From Zobellia uliginosa (lineage in GTDB: Bacteria; Bacteroidota; Bacteroidia; Flavobacteriales; Flavobacteriaceae): 64,000 bases of DNA. A program made the translations under genes and the position numbers. The notes beneath the pieces were generated by a model, which saw only the letters and a program-made list of their open reading frames with translations, was not told the DNA's origin and did no database searches. The stretch covers positions 248,001-312,000 of the forward strand of contig NZ_FTOB01000001.1 of NCBI RefSeq assembly GCF_900156625.1, read 5' to 3'. Every line of letters starts with the position of its first letter. Within the stretch, counting starts at the first letter, position 1. Shown here piece by piece: positions 36,569 through 47,937 of the stretch.

Positions 36569-37813
36569 TTATTCCCCTTTCAGCTTCATCACACAAATTG
36601 ACCTTACACCAGTATGGACAGAATCAAAACAAATCATATTCCCCAATCTATCCCATCTTGGATGCAAATCACACCTGTAGACTTCCTTATATTTTAATGG
36701 CGAAAAAAAGGAGCCTAACACTTTTTTCTCTTGCTCAGCGACATCCAAGAGAAATAATTGTTGCATTCTGGACCTGTTAGGATAGGTGTCAGATACTATC
36801 AACCCGTTATTATTACAAAACTGAGGGTGACCATCTGAGTTAAATTCATCAGGATTTAGAATCGCAACATCTTCCGACTTATCCGTAAAAATAGTGTAAG
36901 CATCACCATATTTTTTTGTTGAAGCATAGGCTAAAATCTTATTCCCCCTAAACCACGTTAAGTGAGAGACCATCCCATTGCTATTGAGGAGATAAAGGTC
37001 TTTCCCTTCCAAATCACTTGTCAGTAGCCTGGTATTAACCCTTTTACTAGAACCTTCTTGCCACCTATGTAGAAATAAAAATCTTTTTGAATCTGGTGAA
37101 AATTGTGTGTGGGTCAAAAAGTGATACGCCCCATCCATTGATTCTTCCCTCTTATAATTGGCAATAGTCTTTACAGAAAATAACATCTTAAAGGTGTCCC
37201 CTTTGTAATCATAAAGGTAGATTCCACTATCCTCAGGTTCCTGAATAGAAACGTCTTCACCCCTGTCTACATGTTCATACCCATATCCCGGCATTCCAAC
37301 ACCAAGTCGATTGAATGAAAATGAAAGGGCAAACTGTCCACAATTGGAAACTACGCTAACCGGATGGTTAAGGTTTCTGATAACCTTTCCCGTCAAATCA
37401 ATTATTCTAGCTCCATTGCCCTTTCCGTCCCAAACATTAAAAATAATCTCTTCACTATTTACCCACTGCAACATACTTCCCTGTTGCCAATTCCAAGATG
37501 AGGTTACCCCTAATGGCTCGAACGTTTCTAAATCTTCATGGAAATACCCAATTTCAATTTCCCCTTCACTATTGATTGAATTTACATTTTTGATTCGGTG
37601 AGCCAAAAGCTTAGAATTGTCATAAGACCATGGAATTTTATCATGAAATCCAAAAAAAAAGCCTTCTCGCTCAATAACATTATAGTCTGTTACTTTCTTG
37701 CTTTTAGGAGGAGATACCATAACCATTATGCCCTGATAGACATCACGAACAAATGATTTTAAAAATGGAAATTTCTTAACCGTATTGTAAACGACCTTCT
37801 CGAACTTATTCAT
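36569..37813 (-). CDS. Predicted beta-propeller protein of unknown function in polysaccharide locus
   Basis: A 414-residue protein without signal peptide. It has WD40/PD40-like blades (FGFHDKIPWSYDNSKLLAHR, HTQFSPDSKRFLFLHRW, HPQFCNNNGLIVSD, DLHPRWDRLGNMICFDS) with histidines just before the SPD-type turns, resembling the oligogalacturonate-lyase-type propeller. It overlaps the upstream glycosyltransferase by 4 bases (ATGA), so it belongs to the operon. A cytoplasmic propeller is not a standard part of Wzy-dependent synthesis. It could be a lyase-like modifying enzyme or a scaffold; I assign no function. Confidence 0.7.
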   Translation of the reverse strand: MNKFEKVVYNTVKKFPFLKSFVRDVYQGIMVMVSPPKSKKVTDYNVIEREGFFFGFHDKIPWSYDNSKLLAHRIKNVNSINSEGEIEIGYFHEDLETFEPLGVTSSWNWQQGSMLQWVNSEEIIFNVWDGKGNGARIIDLTGKVIRNLNHPVSVVSNCGQFALSFSFNRLGVGMPGYGYEHVDRGEDVSIQEPEDSGIYLYDYKGDTFKMLFSVKTIANYKREESMDGAYHFLTHTQFSPDSKRFLFLHRWQEGSSKRVNTRLLTSDLEGKDLYLLNSNGMVSHLTWFRGNKILAYASTKKYGDAYTIFTDKSEDVAILNPDEFNSDGHPQFCNNNGLIVSDTYPNRSRMQQLFLLDVAEQEKKVLGSFFSPLKYKEVYRCDLHPRWDRLGNMICFDSVHTGVRSICVMKLKGE

Positions 37814-38607
37814 TTATTTCTATATTTAAAAAAGCCCTTAATTCCTGAAGAAATACCATTCATAAAGTTGAGCCCAGAATCCTTCATTTCTTTTCTTTTC
37901 TTAATACAAAAAACAATAATTATCGCTAATCCTTTTAAACCAAACATCCTTCTAAATACCGCTCCCTTTGCAAAAAGGTGTCCTGCATTTAGTACTCGTC
38001 CGGAATTTTCAAAAGGGTGAATTACGATTGTTTCGGGAACATATCCCATTAGCAGTCCTTTTCTATGAGCGTCTAAAAGAAAGATATTGTTCTCACCCGT
38101 ATTATACTTGGCACCCAAACCGAACTGTTCATCAAATTTTACGTCAGAATTCAACTCACTAACATTCAACACCATATCAATCGACGAAACCTTTAGAAGA
38201 CTCCTTGCATTATGCTCAAAAGCTTCACTAGCATAATCCTTGAAAAATCCGCCCTCGGGTGTTTCGATCCTAAATGTAAGTATAGCTCGCTTTTTGAACT
38301 TTTGAAATGCCTGTCTTATTCTTTCTTCAAATCCATCAACATATACCACATCATCGTCAGCTACGATTGCATACCCGGACCTAACCTCGTTCAATGCCAA
38401 ATTCCTACTGACGGACAATCCTTTTGTTTTACTGTTTATGATTTTACAGTGATCTCTCTGAATAGATAACGGCACATCGTTCTTTATCATTTGATTTACG
38501 ATTACCATATTCAAACTAGTTGAAAGAGGCATGTTTAAAAGGGTGTCGTTCCGTAATATTCCACCGTCAACCGTTGATACCAAGATTGTAATTTTAGTCT
38601 CTGACAT
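37810..38607 (-). CDS. Family 2-like glycosyltransferase
   Basis: A 265-residue protein with a divergent GT2 fold: start ITILVSTVDGGI, then GLSVSRNLAL (63-72), and the DxD motif as VADDDVVYVDGF (Asp84-86). The phrase TGENNIFLLDAHRKGLLMGYVP resembles the acceptor region of GT2 enzymes. It probably adds one sugar of the repeat unit. It overlaps both neighbours slightly. Confidence 0.85.
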   Translation of the reverse strand: MSETKITILVSTVDGGILRNDTLLNMPLSTSLNMVIVNQMIKNDVPLSIQRDHCKIINSKTKGLSVSRNLALNEVRSGYAIVADDDVVYVDGFEERIRQAFQKFKKRAILTFRIETPEGGFFKDYASEAFEHNARSLLKVSSIDMVLNVSELNSDVKFDEQFGLGAKYNTGENNIFLLDAHRKGLLMGYVPETIVIHPFENSGRVLNAGHLFAKGAVFRRMFGLKGLAIIIVFCIKKRKEMKDSGLNFMNGISSGIKGFFKYRNK

Positions 38608-39817
38608 AGAGCTTATTTAATTTGATATTGACCATAATGTAAGAGACAAGAGGAATCAGAAAAAAAACAGCACTAATTCTATGTCTATAAGCTCCGGAAA
38701 TATTTGTTTCAAATAAAGCCGGAACAACTAAGAAAATCAAAAACAGCAATAACCAACCCTTCATATATTTTTTATAAAACAGCAGAATCGGTGTAATTAG
38801 CACAAAAATAATATAGAATGCATCAATTAATGGAATTAATTTATTCATGGTTACCGTTGGGGAAACCAAAATAGGTAGAGGAGACAGTAAATATTGTAAA
38901 ACTAAAAACATAACATTCTTAACGTAGTCAAAAGGTCCTGACCAGTTCATCGTAGAATAGCCTTCCGTTCCAAACCTTGCATTGGAAGCGTCACGATAAG
39001 ATATAAGCCAAGCCATATTAAAGTCCAACTGGTATAAATTTGAAACCACTGTCTTTATACTAAAATTCACAATTACAATTATTACGGCCAACCAAATAAA
39101 GTTCTTTAAGGAATAGAGTTTGTTCTTATAACAATACCCCAAGAAAAGGGCGATTACCGAACACACCCCAGTTAGTGGCCTAGTTACAAAAACAAGGGTT
39201 AAAACAAAAAGGGCCATTAGCATCGTGCCTTTTTGGGCTACGATATATCTAATCAACAAATAACTAAATATTGCCAAGAACATAAGAGCCATAGACTCCC
39301 GTAAAATACTGGCATTAATAATGACTGTGATTGGATAAAACGAAGACCAAACGACAAGTATAGCATAAAACTTTCGCTGGTCCACCATTTTGTTGTGGTA
39401 AACAAGAAAGGTCTTAAATGCCTTATAAATAAATAGAACGGCAACCTGATAATAGAAAATGTTAAAGACAACAAAGACAAAGGGCCTTTTAAAACAAAGT
39501 TGATACTGAAGGAAATTAAGGATAGAATATCCTTTTACACCAAACGAGTAAAAATTGAAATAAGTGCCAAAATCTTGTATTATACTTGCGTATACCACGC
39601 TATCAGGTGGGGTTGATTTGAAATTTACCACCTCATTCACAATGAAGAAAAAAAGGGGCCACAAAAAAGAAGCTATAACCAATATACAAACGACAAGGGA
39701 ATTAAGTTTTTCTCTTTTTAGCAAAACAAAAAACAGTGCAAACAAGAAACAGGAATATACCCCCATCAAGAGCAATCCCAGAGCATCTAAAGTGAAAACC
39801 TTATCTAATTCAATCAT
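38594..39817 (-). CDS. EpsG/Wzy-like polysaccharide polymerase candidate
   Basis: A 407-residue protein with about 10-11 membrane helices. ASILRESMALMFLAIFSYLL and VFVTRPLTGVCSVIALFLGY resemble the conserved Arg-containing loops of EpsG/Wzy-type polymerases. It overlaps the O-antigen-ligase-like gene by 4 bases. Sequence identity among such proteins is low, so the call rests on topology and context. If it is the polymerase, the next gene may be a ligase, or the reverse. Confidence 0.65.
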   Translation of the reverse strand: MIELDKVFTLDALGLLLMGVYSCFLFALFFVLLKREKLNSLVVCILVIASFLWPLFFFIVNEVVNFKSTPPDSVVYASIIQDFGTYFNFYSFGVKGYSILNFLQYQLCFKRPFVFVVFNIFYYQVAVLFIYKAFKTFLVYHNKMVDQRKFYAILVVWSSFYPITVIINASILRESMALMFLAIFSYLLIRYIVAQKGTMLMALFVLTLVFVTRPLTGVCSVIALFLGYCYKNKLYSLKNFIWLAVIIVIVNFSIKTVVSNLYQLDFNMAWLISYRDASNARFGTEGYSTMNWSGPFDYVKNVMFLVLQYLLSPLPILVSPTVTMNKLIPLIDAFYIIFVLITPILLFYKKYMKGWLLLFLIFLVVPALFETNISGAYRHRISAVFFLIPLVSYIMVNIKLNKLYVRD

Positions 39818-41073
39818 CTAACCGGTTTTTTCAAATTCAACAAATGCAGTTGAAAAATAAATGCCATATATATTACCCCCATTTCCCGAAATAAGGTGCT
39901 TTCGGTCAGGGAAAATAACAGAAAGATTAAAAGTACGCCCAAGAAAAGGAAATCTTTGTATTTAATAAAGAAATAAAAGCAAACTAGAACGAATAAAAAC
40001 AAGACAATTATCCCCAATACTCCGTATCGCAGACCGAACTCAAGAAAATTATTGTGTGCGTTTTTTTCGACTAATTCTTCCTTGTTCGTTTTATCAAGTC
40101 GAGACCATATTTGTTCTTTGGTGTCGATACAGAAACGGCCAAAAGGGTTCTCTTCAATAAGCATAATACTGGTACGCCAAATATGAATTCGCTCAGAAGC
40201 CGGACTGTTATTGTCTAAAACAAAATTTTTAGAAGCAAAGGTGCGATAATCTACGGTAATCCTATCTTTAATTGACGGTAAGGTATAGTACAACACGGAT
40301 ATCAGAACAACAAACACAAATAAAATACCTCCAACCCATTTCAATTTATTCGCTACAATTAGCCTAACTACAAATAGAGCGAATAAAACAACTAAAATTA
40401 AATATGCCATCTTAGATGATAACAGCACAAGAAAAGTGAGGTTCAATGCAAATACCCCTAATGACAGGCCAATAACTTTATTCTCCAATATGCTCCTATA
40501 CAGTCGCTCTAAATTTCCATTAATGGCAACCAAAACGAGCATTGAAACATAACTTGGGTGCTGATTTAAAATCTCTACAAATGACTTATGAACAAAAGAA
40601 TTCCACCAATATTCCGGAGTTCTATCTGACAGTTTGAGAAGCACGCTTGTAAGACACAGAAAAAATATAATACATATAGAAATGTTTAAAGACTTATACA
40701 GGTATACAATTATTCTAGTACTTGAGAAAAATTTACTGCCTAAAATCAACAACAGCAAGGGTATTACAATATTGAGCATTAAAACCCTATCATTACAACC
40801 ATTAACGATAAAAAAAAATAATGGTAATATAAAAAATAGCTGTGTATACAAATCTCTCAATCGTAACCTCAGCGGCTCTCTGTGATATAAATAGCTCAAA
40901 ATAGAGAAAACGAACATACACAACAACGTAATTCTATTTGGCACTAAAGTGATTTCTAGAAAGAAAATAGATAGAACATATAAAAGAATCAAAAGAAAAA
41001 CTATTTGCCCGCTATAAGGTGAGGACATATACTTTTTAAACCGAAGAATAAAACTGTTTTCCTGAATATTCAT
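39814..41073 (-). CDS. O-antigen ligase/polymerase family protein
   Basis: A 419-residue protein with about 11-12 membrane helices and the Wzy_C/O-antigen-ligase region: SERIHIWRTSIMLIEENPFG then EKNAHNNFLEFGLRYGVLGI, containing the His-Asn-Asn-x-x-x-E pattern of the large periplasmic loop. It either polymerises repeat units or joins the polymer to its acceptor. The overlapping neighbour is the other candidate. Confidence 0.85.
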   Translation of the reverse strand: MNIQENSFILRFKKYMSSPYSGQIVFLLILLYVLSIFFLEITLVPNRITLLCMFVFSILSYLYHREPLRLRLRDLYTQLFFILPLFFFIVNGCNDRVLMLNIVIPLLLLILGSKFFSSTRIIVYLYKSLNISICIIFFLCLTSVLLKLSDRTPEYWWNSFVHKSFVEILNQHPSYVSMLVLVAINGNLERLYRSILENKVIGLSLGVFALNLTFLVLLSSKMAYLILVVLFALFVVRLIVANKLKWVGGILFVFVVLISVLYYTLPSIKDRITVDYRTFASKNFVLDNNSPASERIHIWRTSIMLIEENPFGRFCIDTKEQIWSRLDKTNKEELVEKNAHNNFLEFGLRYGVLGIIVLFLFVLVCFYFFIKYKDFLFLGVLLIFLLFSLTESTLFREMGVIYMAFIFQLHLLNLKKPVR

Positions 41074-41101
41074 TTAGCTATATTAGAATAATTTGGTAAT
41101 T

Positions 41102-42244
41102 CTAAATTCTATTTGCGCGAACTCTGTCAAAAAATTGTAACCTAAGCTTTTCTATTTCAGAAACATCTATGTACTGTAATACATCTTCTTGTCTAAGATT
41201 AAATCCGTGACAACGTTCCAAGAACGTGTTTATACCTTTAGCCACACAAGCTATTCCATCTTTTTCAAAATCCACTCTCAAAACCCAATCAGGATAACCC
41301 TTCATCTCAAATGCCGTCTCTTTGTAAGGAAGAACAACAGGTCTACAGCAGGCTAGATACTCACGTACCTTTAATGGGCAAGCCTCTTCCATATTTTTTC
41401 GAGAAAGAGCCAATGTTCCTATAGCTGCTGTTGATTGAAGTATAAACCTAAGATACTCTTCCTTTTTTAAAAAGCCATGGAGTAAAACATTGTTCGGAAC
41501 ATCCGGTAAATCGGTAGAACTATATCCAACTATATGAAATTTAACATGATTAAGTATTTTAGCCATTTCGATTAAAATATCTATGCCATGCCATGCCATA
41601 CCGGGTGTTCCCAAAAATATCATACTCCGCTCATTAGAATTAGGCTTATATGAAGAGATTTCATAATCGGAAACTTTTAAGGAATTTGGAAAAACTGCAG
41701 TGGGCCTACTAGTATACTTTTCTCCCAACTCATTGGTTACAGCCGCAATCCCAGAAACACTCTTTAAAAAAAGTGAATTAGTGCATTTATAGTATAAATA
41801 CCTCAAACACCTCTTTATCCCTTCCTTCCTCAATAAAAAATATTCTGATTCAAAATCAGTATTCACTTCAATAATTAATTTGAACCTTTCACCAATTCTA
41901 CGATAAAAAGGCTGGTACAGGCTATACCGTGCATAAACTATATCTGGGTTAAAACTATCTAGATGCTCTCGGGCTTCAATAAAAGTTGAATGTAAACCGA
42001 CCCAGTCTTTCAAAACATCTATAGGTAGCAAACCTAAACTCTTTGTTCTAAAAAGCTTTACATAACCTTGTTCATTTAATTCGGACAGAGCAGTGCTCTC
42101 CAGTAACTTATTAGAATCGCTCGTTAGAATAATCAATTTTACCTCATGACCAATTGACAACCAAGCATCTACTTGGTTCTTAATTTTATTTATAACCCCG
42201 TCATTCTTGTACAAACTAATTTGGGCAAAATATACAATTTTCAT
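41102..42244 (-). CDS. Glycosyltransferase (GT4-like)
   Basis: A 380-residue GT-B protein. The N-terminus KIVYFAQISLYKNDGVINKI has the usual acceptor-side strand, and the C-terminal half holds MIFLGTPGMAWHGIDILIEMAKIL and the nucleotide-sugar segment CPLKVREYLACCRPVVLPY, in place of the classical EGFGLxxxEAMA. It adds a sugar to the repeat unit, probably in the cytoplasm. Confidence 0.88.
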   Translation of the reverse strand: MKIVYFAQISLYKNDGVINKIKNQVDAWLSIGHEVKLIILTSDSNKLLESTALSELNEQGYVKLFRTKSLGLLPIDVLKDWVGLHSTFIEAREHLDSFNPDIVYARYSLYQPFYRRIGERFKLIIEVNTDFESEYFLLRKEGIKRCLRYLYYKCTNSLFLKSVSGIAAVTNELGEKYTSRPTAVFPNSLKVSDYEISSYKPNSNERSMIFLGTPGMAWHGIDILIEMAKILNHVKFHIVGYSSTDLPDVPNNVLLHGFLKKEEYLRFILQSTAAIGTLALSRKNMEEACPLKVREYLACCRPVVLPYKETAFEMKGYPDWVLRVDFEKDGIACVAKGINTFLERCHGFNLRQEDVLQYIDVSEIEKLRLQFFDRVRANRI

Positions 42245-42332
42245 AATGAGATATTTAGAGAAAATAAATGTTTGTTGAAATTAATAAAACAGTTTTTGCC
42301 TGTTTCTTGGATATTTAATAATTCTAACAACT

Positions 42333-42878
42333 TTATGAGATGGTCTTTAAGACTTTAGCAGGGTTACCAGCAATTACTAGTTTTCCTTGAGGAAAACTCT
42401 TAGTCACGACAGATCCAGCGCCAACAATTGTATGATCACCTAAATGAACACCTGGCAAAAGGACCGAATTCATTCCTATCCAACATTTTTTGCCTAAAAC
42501 AATATCTTTGCCTTCTAAATGCTTGTCTAAATTACTTAAATCGTGGTTTGAAGTTATTAACCCCACGTTAGGGGCAATATAGCAACCTTTCCCTAAAAAG
42601 ATTTTTCCAGAAAAATTTTGAAAATAACATCCAGCCGATTGAAAATTATTTAAATCATCTACATGAAATTCTATATTCCTCCAGTTGGAAAGCGTTATAG
42701 TATGATTTATAGGCCAAGGTATGGACTTGTTAAATCCCAAAATTTTCTGTTTGAATAACCCTTGGGCAACCCATCTCCAACCAACCTTAGAGTTTTCAAA
42801 ATATTTTCCCTTTAGATATTCTTTTCTAAAAAAAAAAGGTGCTATCAGCTTTACAAAAACAAACAAGATCTCTTTCAT
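42333..42878 (-). CDS. Hexapeptide-repeat acyltransferase
   Basis: A 181-residue left-handed beta-helix enzyme. Repeats run from GKIFLGKGCYIAPNVGLITSNHDLSNL to GKKCWIGMNSVLLPGVHLGDHTIVGAGSVVTKSFP, ending with AGNPAKVLK, as in WcaF/maltose-acetyltransferase-like proteins. The catalytic histidine is probably in SNHD. It likely O-acetylates a repeat-unit sugar. The base composition is AT-rich, like neighbouring genes. Confidence 0.88.
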   Translation of the reverse strand: MKEILFVFVKLIAPFFFRKEYLKGKYFENSKVGWRWVAQGLFKQKILGFNKSIPWPINHTITLSNWRNIEFHVDDLNNFQSAGCYFQNFSGKIFLGKGCYIAPNVGLITSNHDLSNLDKHLEGKDIVLGKKCWIGMNSVLLPGVHLGDHTIVGAGSVVTKSFPQGKLVIAGNPAKVLKTIS

Positions 42879-42936
42879 ATTTCATAAAATTTCCAGTAGA
42901 ACATATATGCTATAGAATCTTTTTTTAAAAATAAAA

Positions 42937-44214
42937 TTATGTGCTTAATAAACTACTTCGCTTAAAAGAACTGTATATATATCCAAGAATCAAAATGTAA
43001 ACTGCACTTAATCCTATCGTATAAAGTTCAATGGCATTTTTGATATTCATTTCATAGATATATGCAAAGAACCAGATTAAGACTGTGCCTATAATGATGG
43101 CCACGTGCATCAATAATTCTTTGTCTTGCTTTTCCATAACTGTTAGAGATATTGACAATGTCGAGACAACAAACCTAACTCCCATCAAAGGTGTTAATAT
43201 TTTTGCATATTCTCCCGCAACAATCCATTTTTCTCCAAAGAAAATTGGAAAAAAACTTTCTATAAAAAAATAGACAGGCAAAAAAACGATTATTGCGATA
43301 AGAATTATTTTTTTTAAACTGGCTATAAAAATCTCCTCCATAGATTTGGCATTTCCCCTTTGAGAAGAAAGTCTTTGAAAATAAACCTGACCTATTGATC
43401 TGCCTATTAAAGTGATGGGGACGGTTAAATATCTATAAGCATGAGCATATTGACCTAATATCACCATCGAATAGAACCAAGAAACAAAAAAATTGGTTAC
43501 ATTTATAGCCAACGTATTAAGAAAAATACCCCACATTGAAAATTTAGGAAAATTAATATATCTCTTCGCCAAAACTTTCAAATCTAATCTGGAAGTACTT
43601 CTAATTTCTTCCTTATACTTCAAAAAAGTTTTTGCCATTTTAATATTCCCAAAAAGATGAGACACTACTTGACCAATGATTAGCCCCCCACTTGTAAATT
43701 TTGCAAGTCCCAGAAGAAGTTGTGTTAAATTACCTCCGAATGATTTGAAAATATTTGCCTTGGCAATATTTTTAAACTTCTTCTTTCGCGTGTTGAAGTA
43801 ATTCAAAGCATTAAATAACCCCATTAACAAAACACTAAGAGGAACTAAATAAAGCCACTCTGACAACTTTGAATCCCCAAGAGCAATGGCTATGTCATTC
43901 GAAAAGAACAGAACAGCCAATAGAGTAATTGTTGAAAATATAAAAGTAATTATAATTGAAAGCAGTGTAACCTGAACTCCTTCCTTTTGCTTTTTAGGCA
44001 ACATTATGGCCAACTCATAACGCCCGCTTGATACTACTCCCAAAATTTGAACAATTGATAAATATAAAGCCAATCTGCCAAACTCCTCAGGGTTATAAAT
44101 TCTAGACAAAAATGGGGCTAACAACAATGGTATTAACTGAGCAAACGCCGTTCCAGATGTCAATGTCAGAACATTCCTAACAAACTCAGATTTAATTGTG
44201 AACTTTTTAGCCAA
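42937..44214 (-). CDS. Oligosaccharide flippase (Wzx)
   Basis: A 425-residue MOP-family protein with about 12 membrane helices; start FVRNVLTLTSGTAFAQLIPLLLAPFLSRIYNPEEFG is typical of Wzx. It moves the undecaprenyl-linked repeat unit across the inner membrane for polymerisation. The start codon is TTG at 44214; GGAG stands two bases before it, one of the few Shine-Dalgarno-like sites in the window, and supports this start 8 bases after the wbpI stop. Confidence 0.93.
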   Translation of the reverse strand: MAKKFTIKSEFVRNVLTLTSGTAFAQLIPLLLAPFLSRIYNPEEFGRLALYLSIVQILGVVSSGRYELAIMLPKKQKEGVQVTLLSIIITFIFSTITLLAVLFFSNDIAIALGDSKLSEWLYLVPLSVLLMGLFNALNYFNTRKKKFKNIAKANIFKSFGGNLTQLLLGLAKFTSGGLIIGQVVSHLFGNIKMAKTFLKYKEEIRSTSRLDLKVLAKRYINFPKFSMWGIFLNTLAINVTNFFVSWFYSMVILGQYAHAYRYLTVPITLIGRSIGQVYFQRLSSQRGNAKSMEEIFIASLKKIILIAIIVFLPVYFFIESFFPIFFGEKWIVAGEYAKILTPLMGVRFVVSTLSISLTVMEKQDKELLMHVAIIIGTVLIWFFAYIYEMNIKNAIELYTIGLSAVYILILGYIYSSFKRSSLLST

Positions 44215-44222
44215 ACTCCAGT

Positions 44223-45272
44223 TTATTGCAAAAATTGAATAATCTTATCAATCATTTTTGATCCACTAGCGCCATCACCGTACAAGGTTTCATCCCATTT
44301 TTTTGGGAGTTTTTGCAATTCCTCTTTTATTTTCAACAAATCCGTAAATACAAGAACATTTGCGTTGTCTTCCAAAGTTTCCCTCCACTCTGTCTCTTTT
44401 CGTATGGTCATGCATTTCTTTTTAAGCCAAAAAGCTTCCTTTTGCATGCCCCCACTATCTGTAATAAGACCGTCCGAGTTTTGAAGGTACCCCAAGTTGG
44501 AGAAATAGGATTGTGGTTCTATAAAATTGATGTTGGTATAGTCTTCTAGATTTAAACCGTAGCTAGAAGCCAAGTTTTTCGTTCTTGGATGAAGTGAAAA
44601 AACAACTTTTTTATCCAGTTGTTCAAGAACGTCCAACACATGTTTTAGTCGATTTTTTTCATCGGTATTATAGGGCCTATGTATGGTTGCATAATAAAAG
44701 TTCCTTTCTTTTGGAACATACTCCCTCAATAAATCGTTTTGGGTTACATATTGCACTAAATCCTTCATTATATCCCCAACTACATGTACTCCTTTTCGAA
44801 CCCCTTCGTTTTCAAGGTTCTGTACAGAAATAGCACTAGGTACGAACAGTAAGTCTGAAATATGATCGGTAAGCACGCGATTTACCTCTTCGGGCATTTT
44901 TTTATTAAAGCTTCTCAAACCCGCTTCGATATGAAACAAAGGAATATGCATTTTTGATGCCACCAATGCACCAGCTAGAGTTGAATTGGTATCACCATAA
45001 ACAACCACTCCATCCGGCTTCGTCTCTTCTATGATTTTTTCTATTTCAATCATCATCTTCCCCGTTTGCTCACCATGGGCACCACTTCCAACATGTAGCG
45101 TATAATCGGGCTGGGTCATTTTCAGTTGATTGAAAAAAACCTCACTCATATTTGCATCATAATGTTGCCCCGTATGAATCGTTACCAATTCAACCTTTCC
45201 TTTACAAGCCAGTTCAAATGGAAAATGTTTGATAAACTGGGGCCTTGCTCCAATTATGGCTACTATTTTCAT
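44223..45272 (-). CDS. wbpI: UDP-GlcNAc-type 2-epimerase, probable UDP-GlcNAc3NAcA 2-epimerase
   Basis: Non-hydrolysing 2-epimerase of the WecB/WbpI group (349 residues): MKIVAIIGARPQFIKHFPFE, HTGQHYDANMSEVFF, VVVYGDTNSTLAGALVASK, HIEAGLRSFNKKMPEEVNR and DSGGMQKEAFWL. Given wbpB, wbpE and wbpD next to it, it most likely converts UDP-2,3-diacetamido-dideoxy-glucuronate into the mannuronate form (UDP-ManNAc3NAcA). WecB activity (UDP-ManNAc) is the alternative. Confidence 0.88.
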   Translation of the reverse strand: MKIVAIIGARPQFIKHFPFELACKGKVELVTIHTGQHYDANMSEVFFNQLKMTQPDYTLHVGSGAHGEQTGKMMIEIEKIIEETKPDGVVVYGDTNSTLAGALVASKMHIPLFHIEAGLRSFNKKMPEEVNRVLTDHISDLLFVPSAISVQNLENEGVRKGVHVVGDIMKDLVQYVTQNDLLREYVPKERNFYYATIHRPYNTDEKNRLKHVLDVLEQLDKKVVFSLHPRTKNLASSYGLNLEDYTNINFIEPQSYFSNLGYLQNSDGLITDSGGMQKEAFWLKKKCMTIRKETEWRETLEDNANVLVFTDLLKIKEELQKLPKKWDETLYGDGASGSKMIDKIIQFLQ

Positions 45273-45284
45273 AAAATCTATTTG

Positions 45285-47317
<2,033 letters not shown>

Positions 47318-47337
47318 ATAGGGTCTATGATTTAGTA

Positions 47338-47919
47338 TTATTTTATTCGTATTACACTATTGCCGCTTAATTTGTATTCTTGTCCACTTTCTGGGCATAT
47401 AGCCAAATGATCCTCGTTAAATTTTAGACGGTGGCCGTACTCGCTTACCCAACCTATCTGCCTCCCGGGATTTCCGACAATAAGCGCATAATCGGGAACT
47501 TCCTTGGTCACTACCGCACCGGCACCAATAAGACAAAACCTTCCTAAGGCATTGCCACAGACAATGGTAGCGTTGGCACCGACCGAAGCTCCTTCCTTTA
47601 CGAGTGTCTCCTGATAACTATCGCGACGGATAATGGCACTTCTAGGATTGATGATATTCGTAAAGACCATGGAAGGCCCTAGAAAAACATCATCCTCACA
47701 GATAACGCCCGTATATATCGATACATTATTTTGAACTTTAACATTGTTACCGAGCACTACCTGGGGCGAGACTACGACGTTCTGCCCAATATTACACCTT
47801 TCCCCTATTTTGCAATCGGACATGATGTGGGAAAAGTGCCATATTTTAGTGCCTTCTCCAATGGTACAGCCTTCATCGACAACGGCGGTTTCATGGGCAA
47901 AAAATGTAGGGGTAGACAT
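47338..47919 (-). CDS. wbpD: UDP-GlcNAc3NA N-acetyltransferase (hexapeptide family)
   Basis: Acetylates the new C3 amino group from acetyl-CoA. A 193-residue left-handed beta-helix protein with FAHETAVVDEGCTIGEGTKIWHFSHIMSDCKIG, FTNIINPRSAIIRRDSYQETLVKEGASVGANATIVCG and VVTKEVPDYALIVGNPGRQIGWVSEYG, as in WbpD/WlbB. It is 18 bases downstream of rfbD and upstream of wbpE. Confidence 0.93.
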   Translation of the reverse strand: MSTPTFFAHETAVVDEGCTIGEGTKIWHFSHIMSDCKIGERCNIGQNVVVSPQVVLGNNVKVQNNVSIYTGVICEDDVFLGPSMVFTNIINPRSAIIRRDSYQETLVKEGASVGANATIVCGNALGRFCLIGAGAVVTKEVPDYALIVGNPGRQIGWVSEYGHRLKFNEDHLAICPESGQEYKLSGNSVIRIK

Positions 47920-47937
47920 ATTGGGAAATTTATTCTA

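Noticed and set aside
36569-37813. Naming the propeller protein an oligogalacturonate lyase
   Set aside because: Only the blade pattern and some histidines are similar; no signal peptide, no pectin genes and no verified active site.
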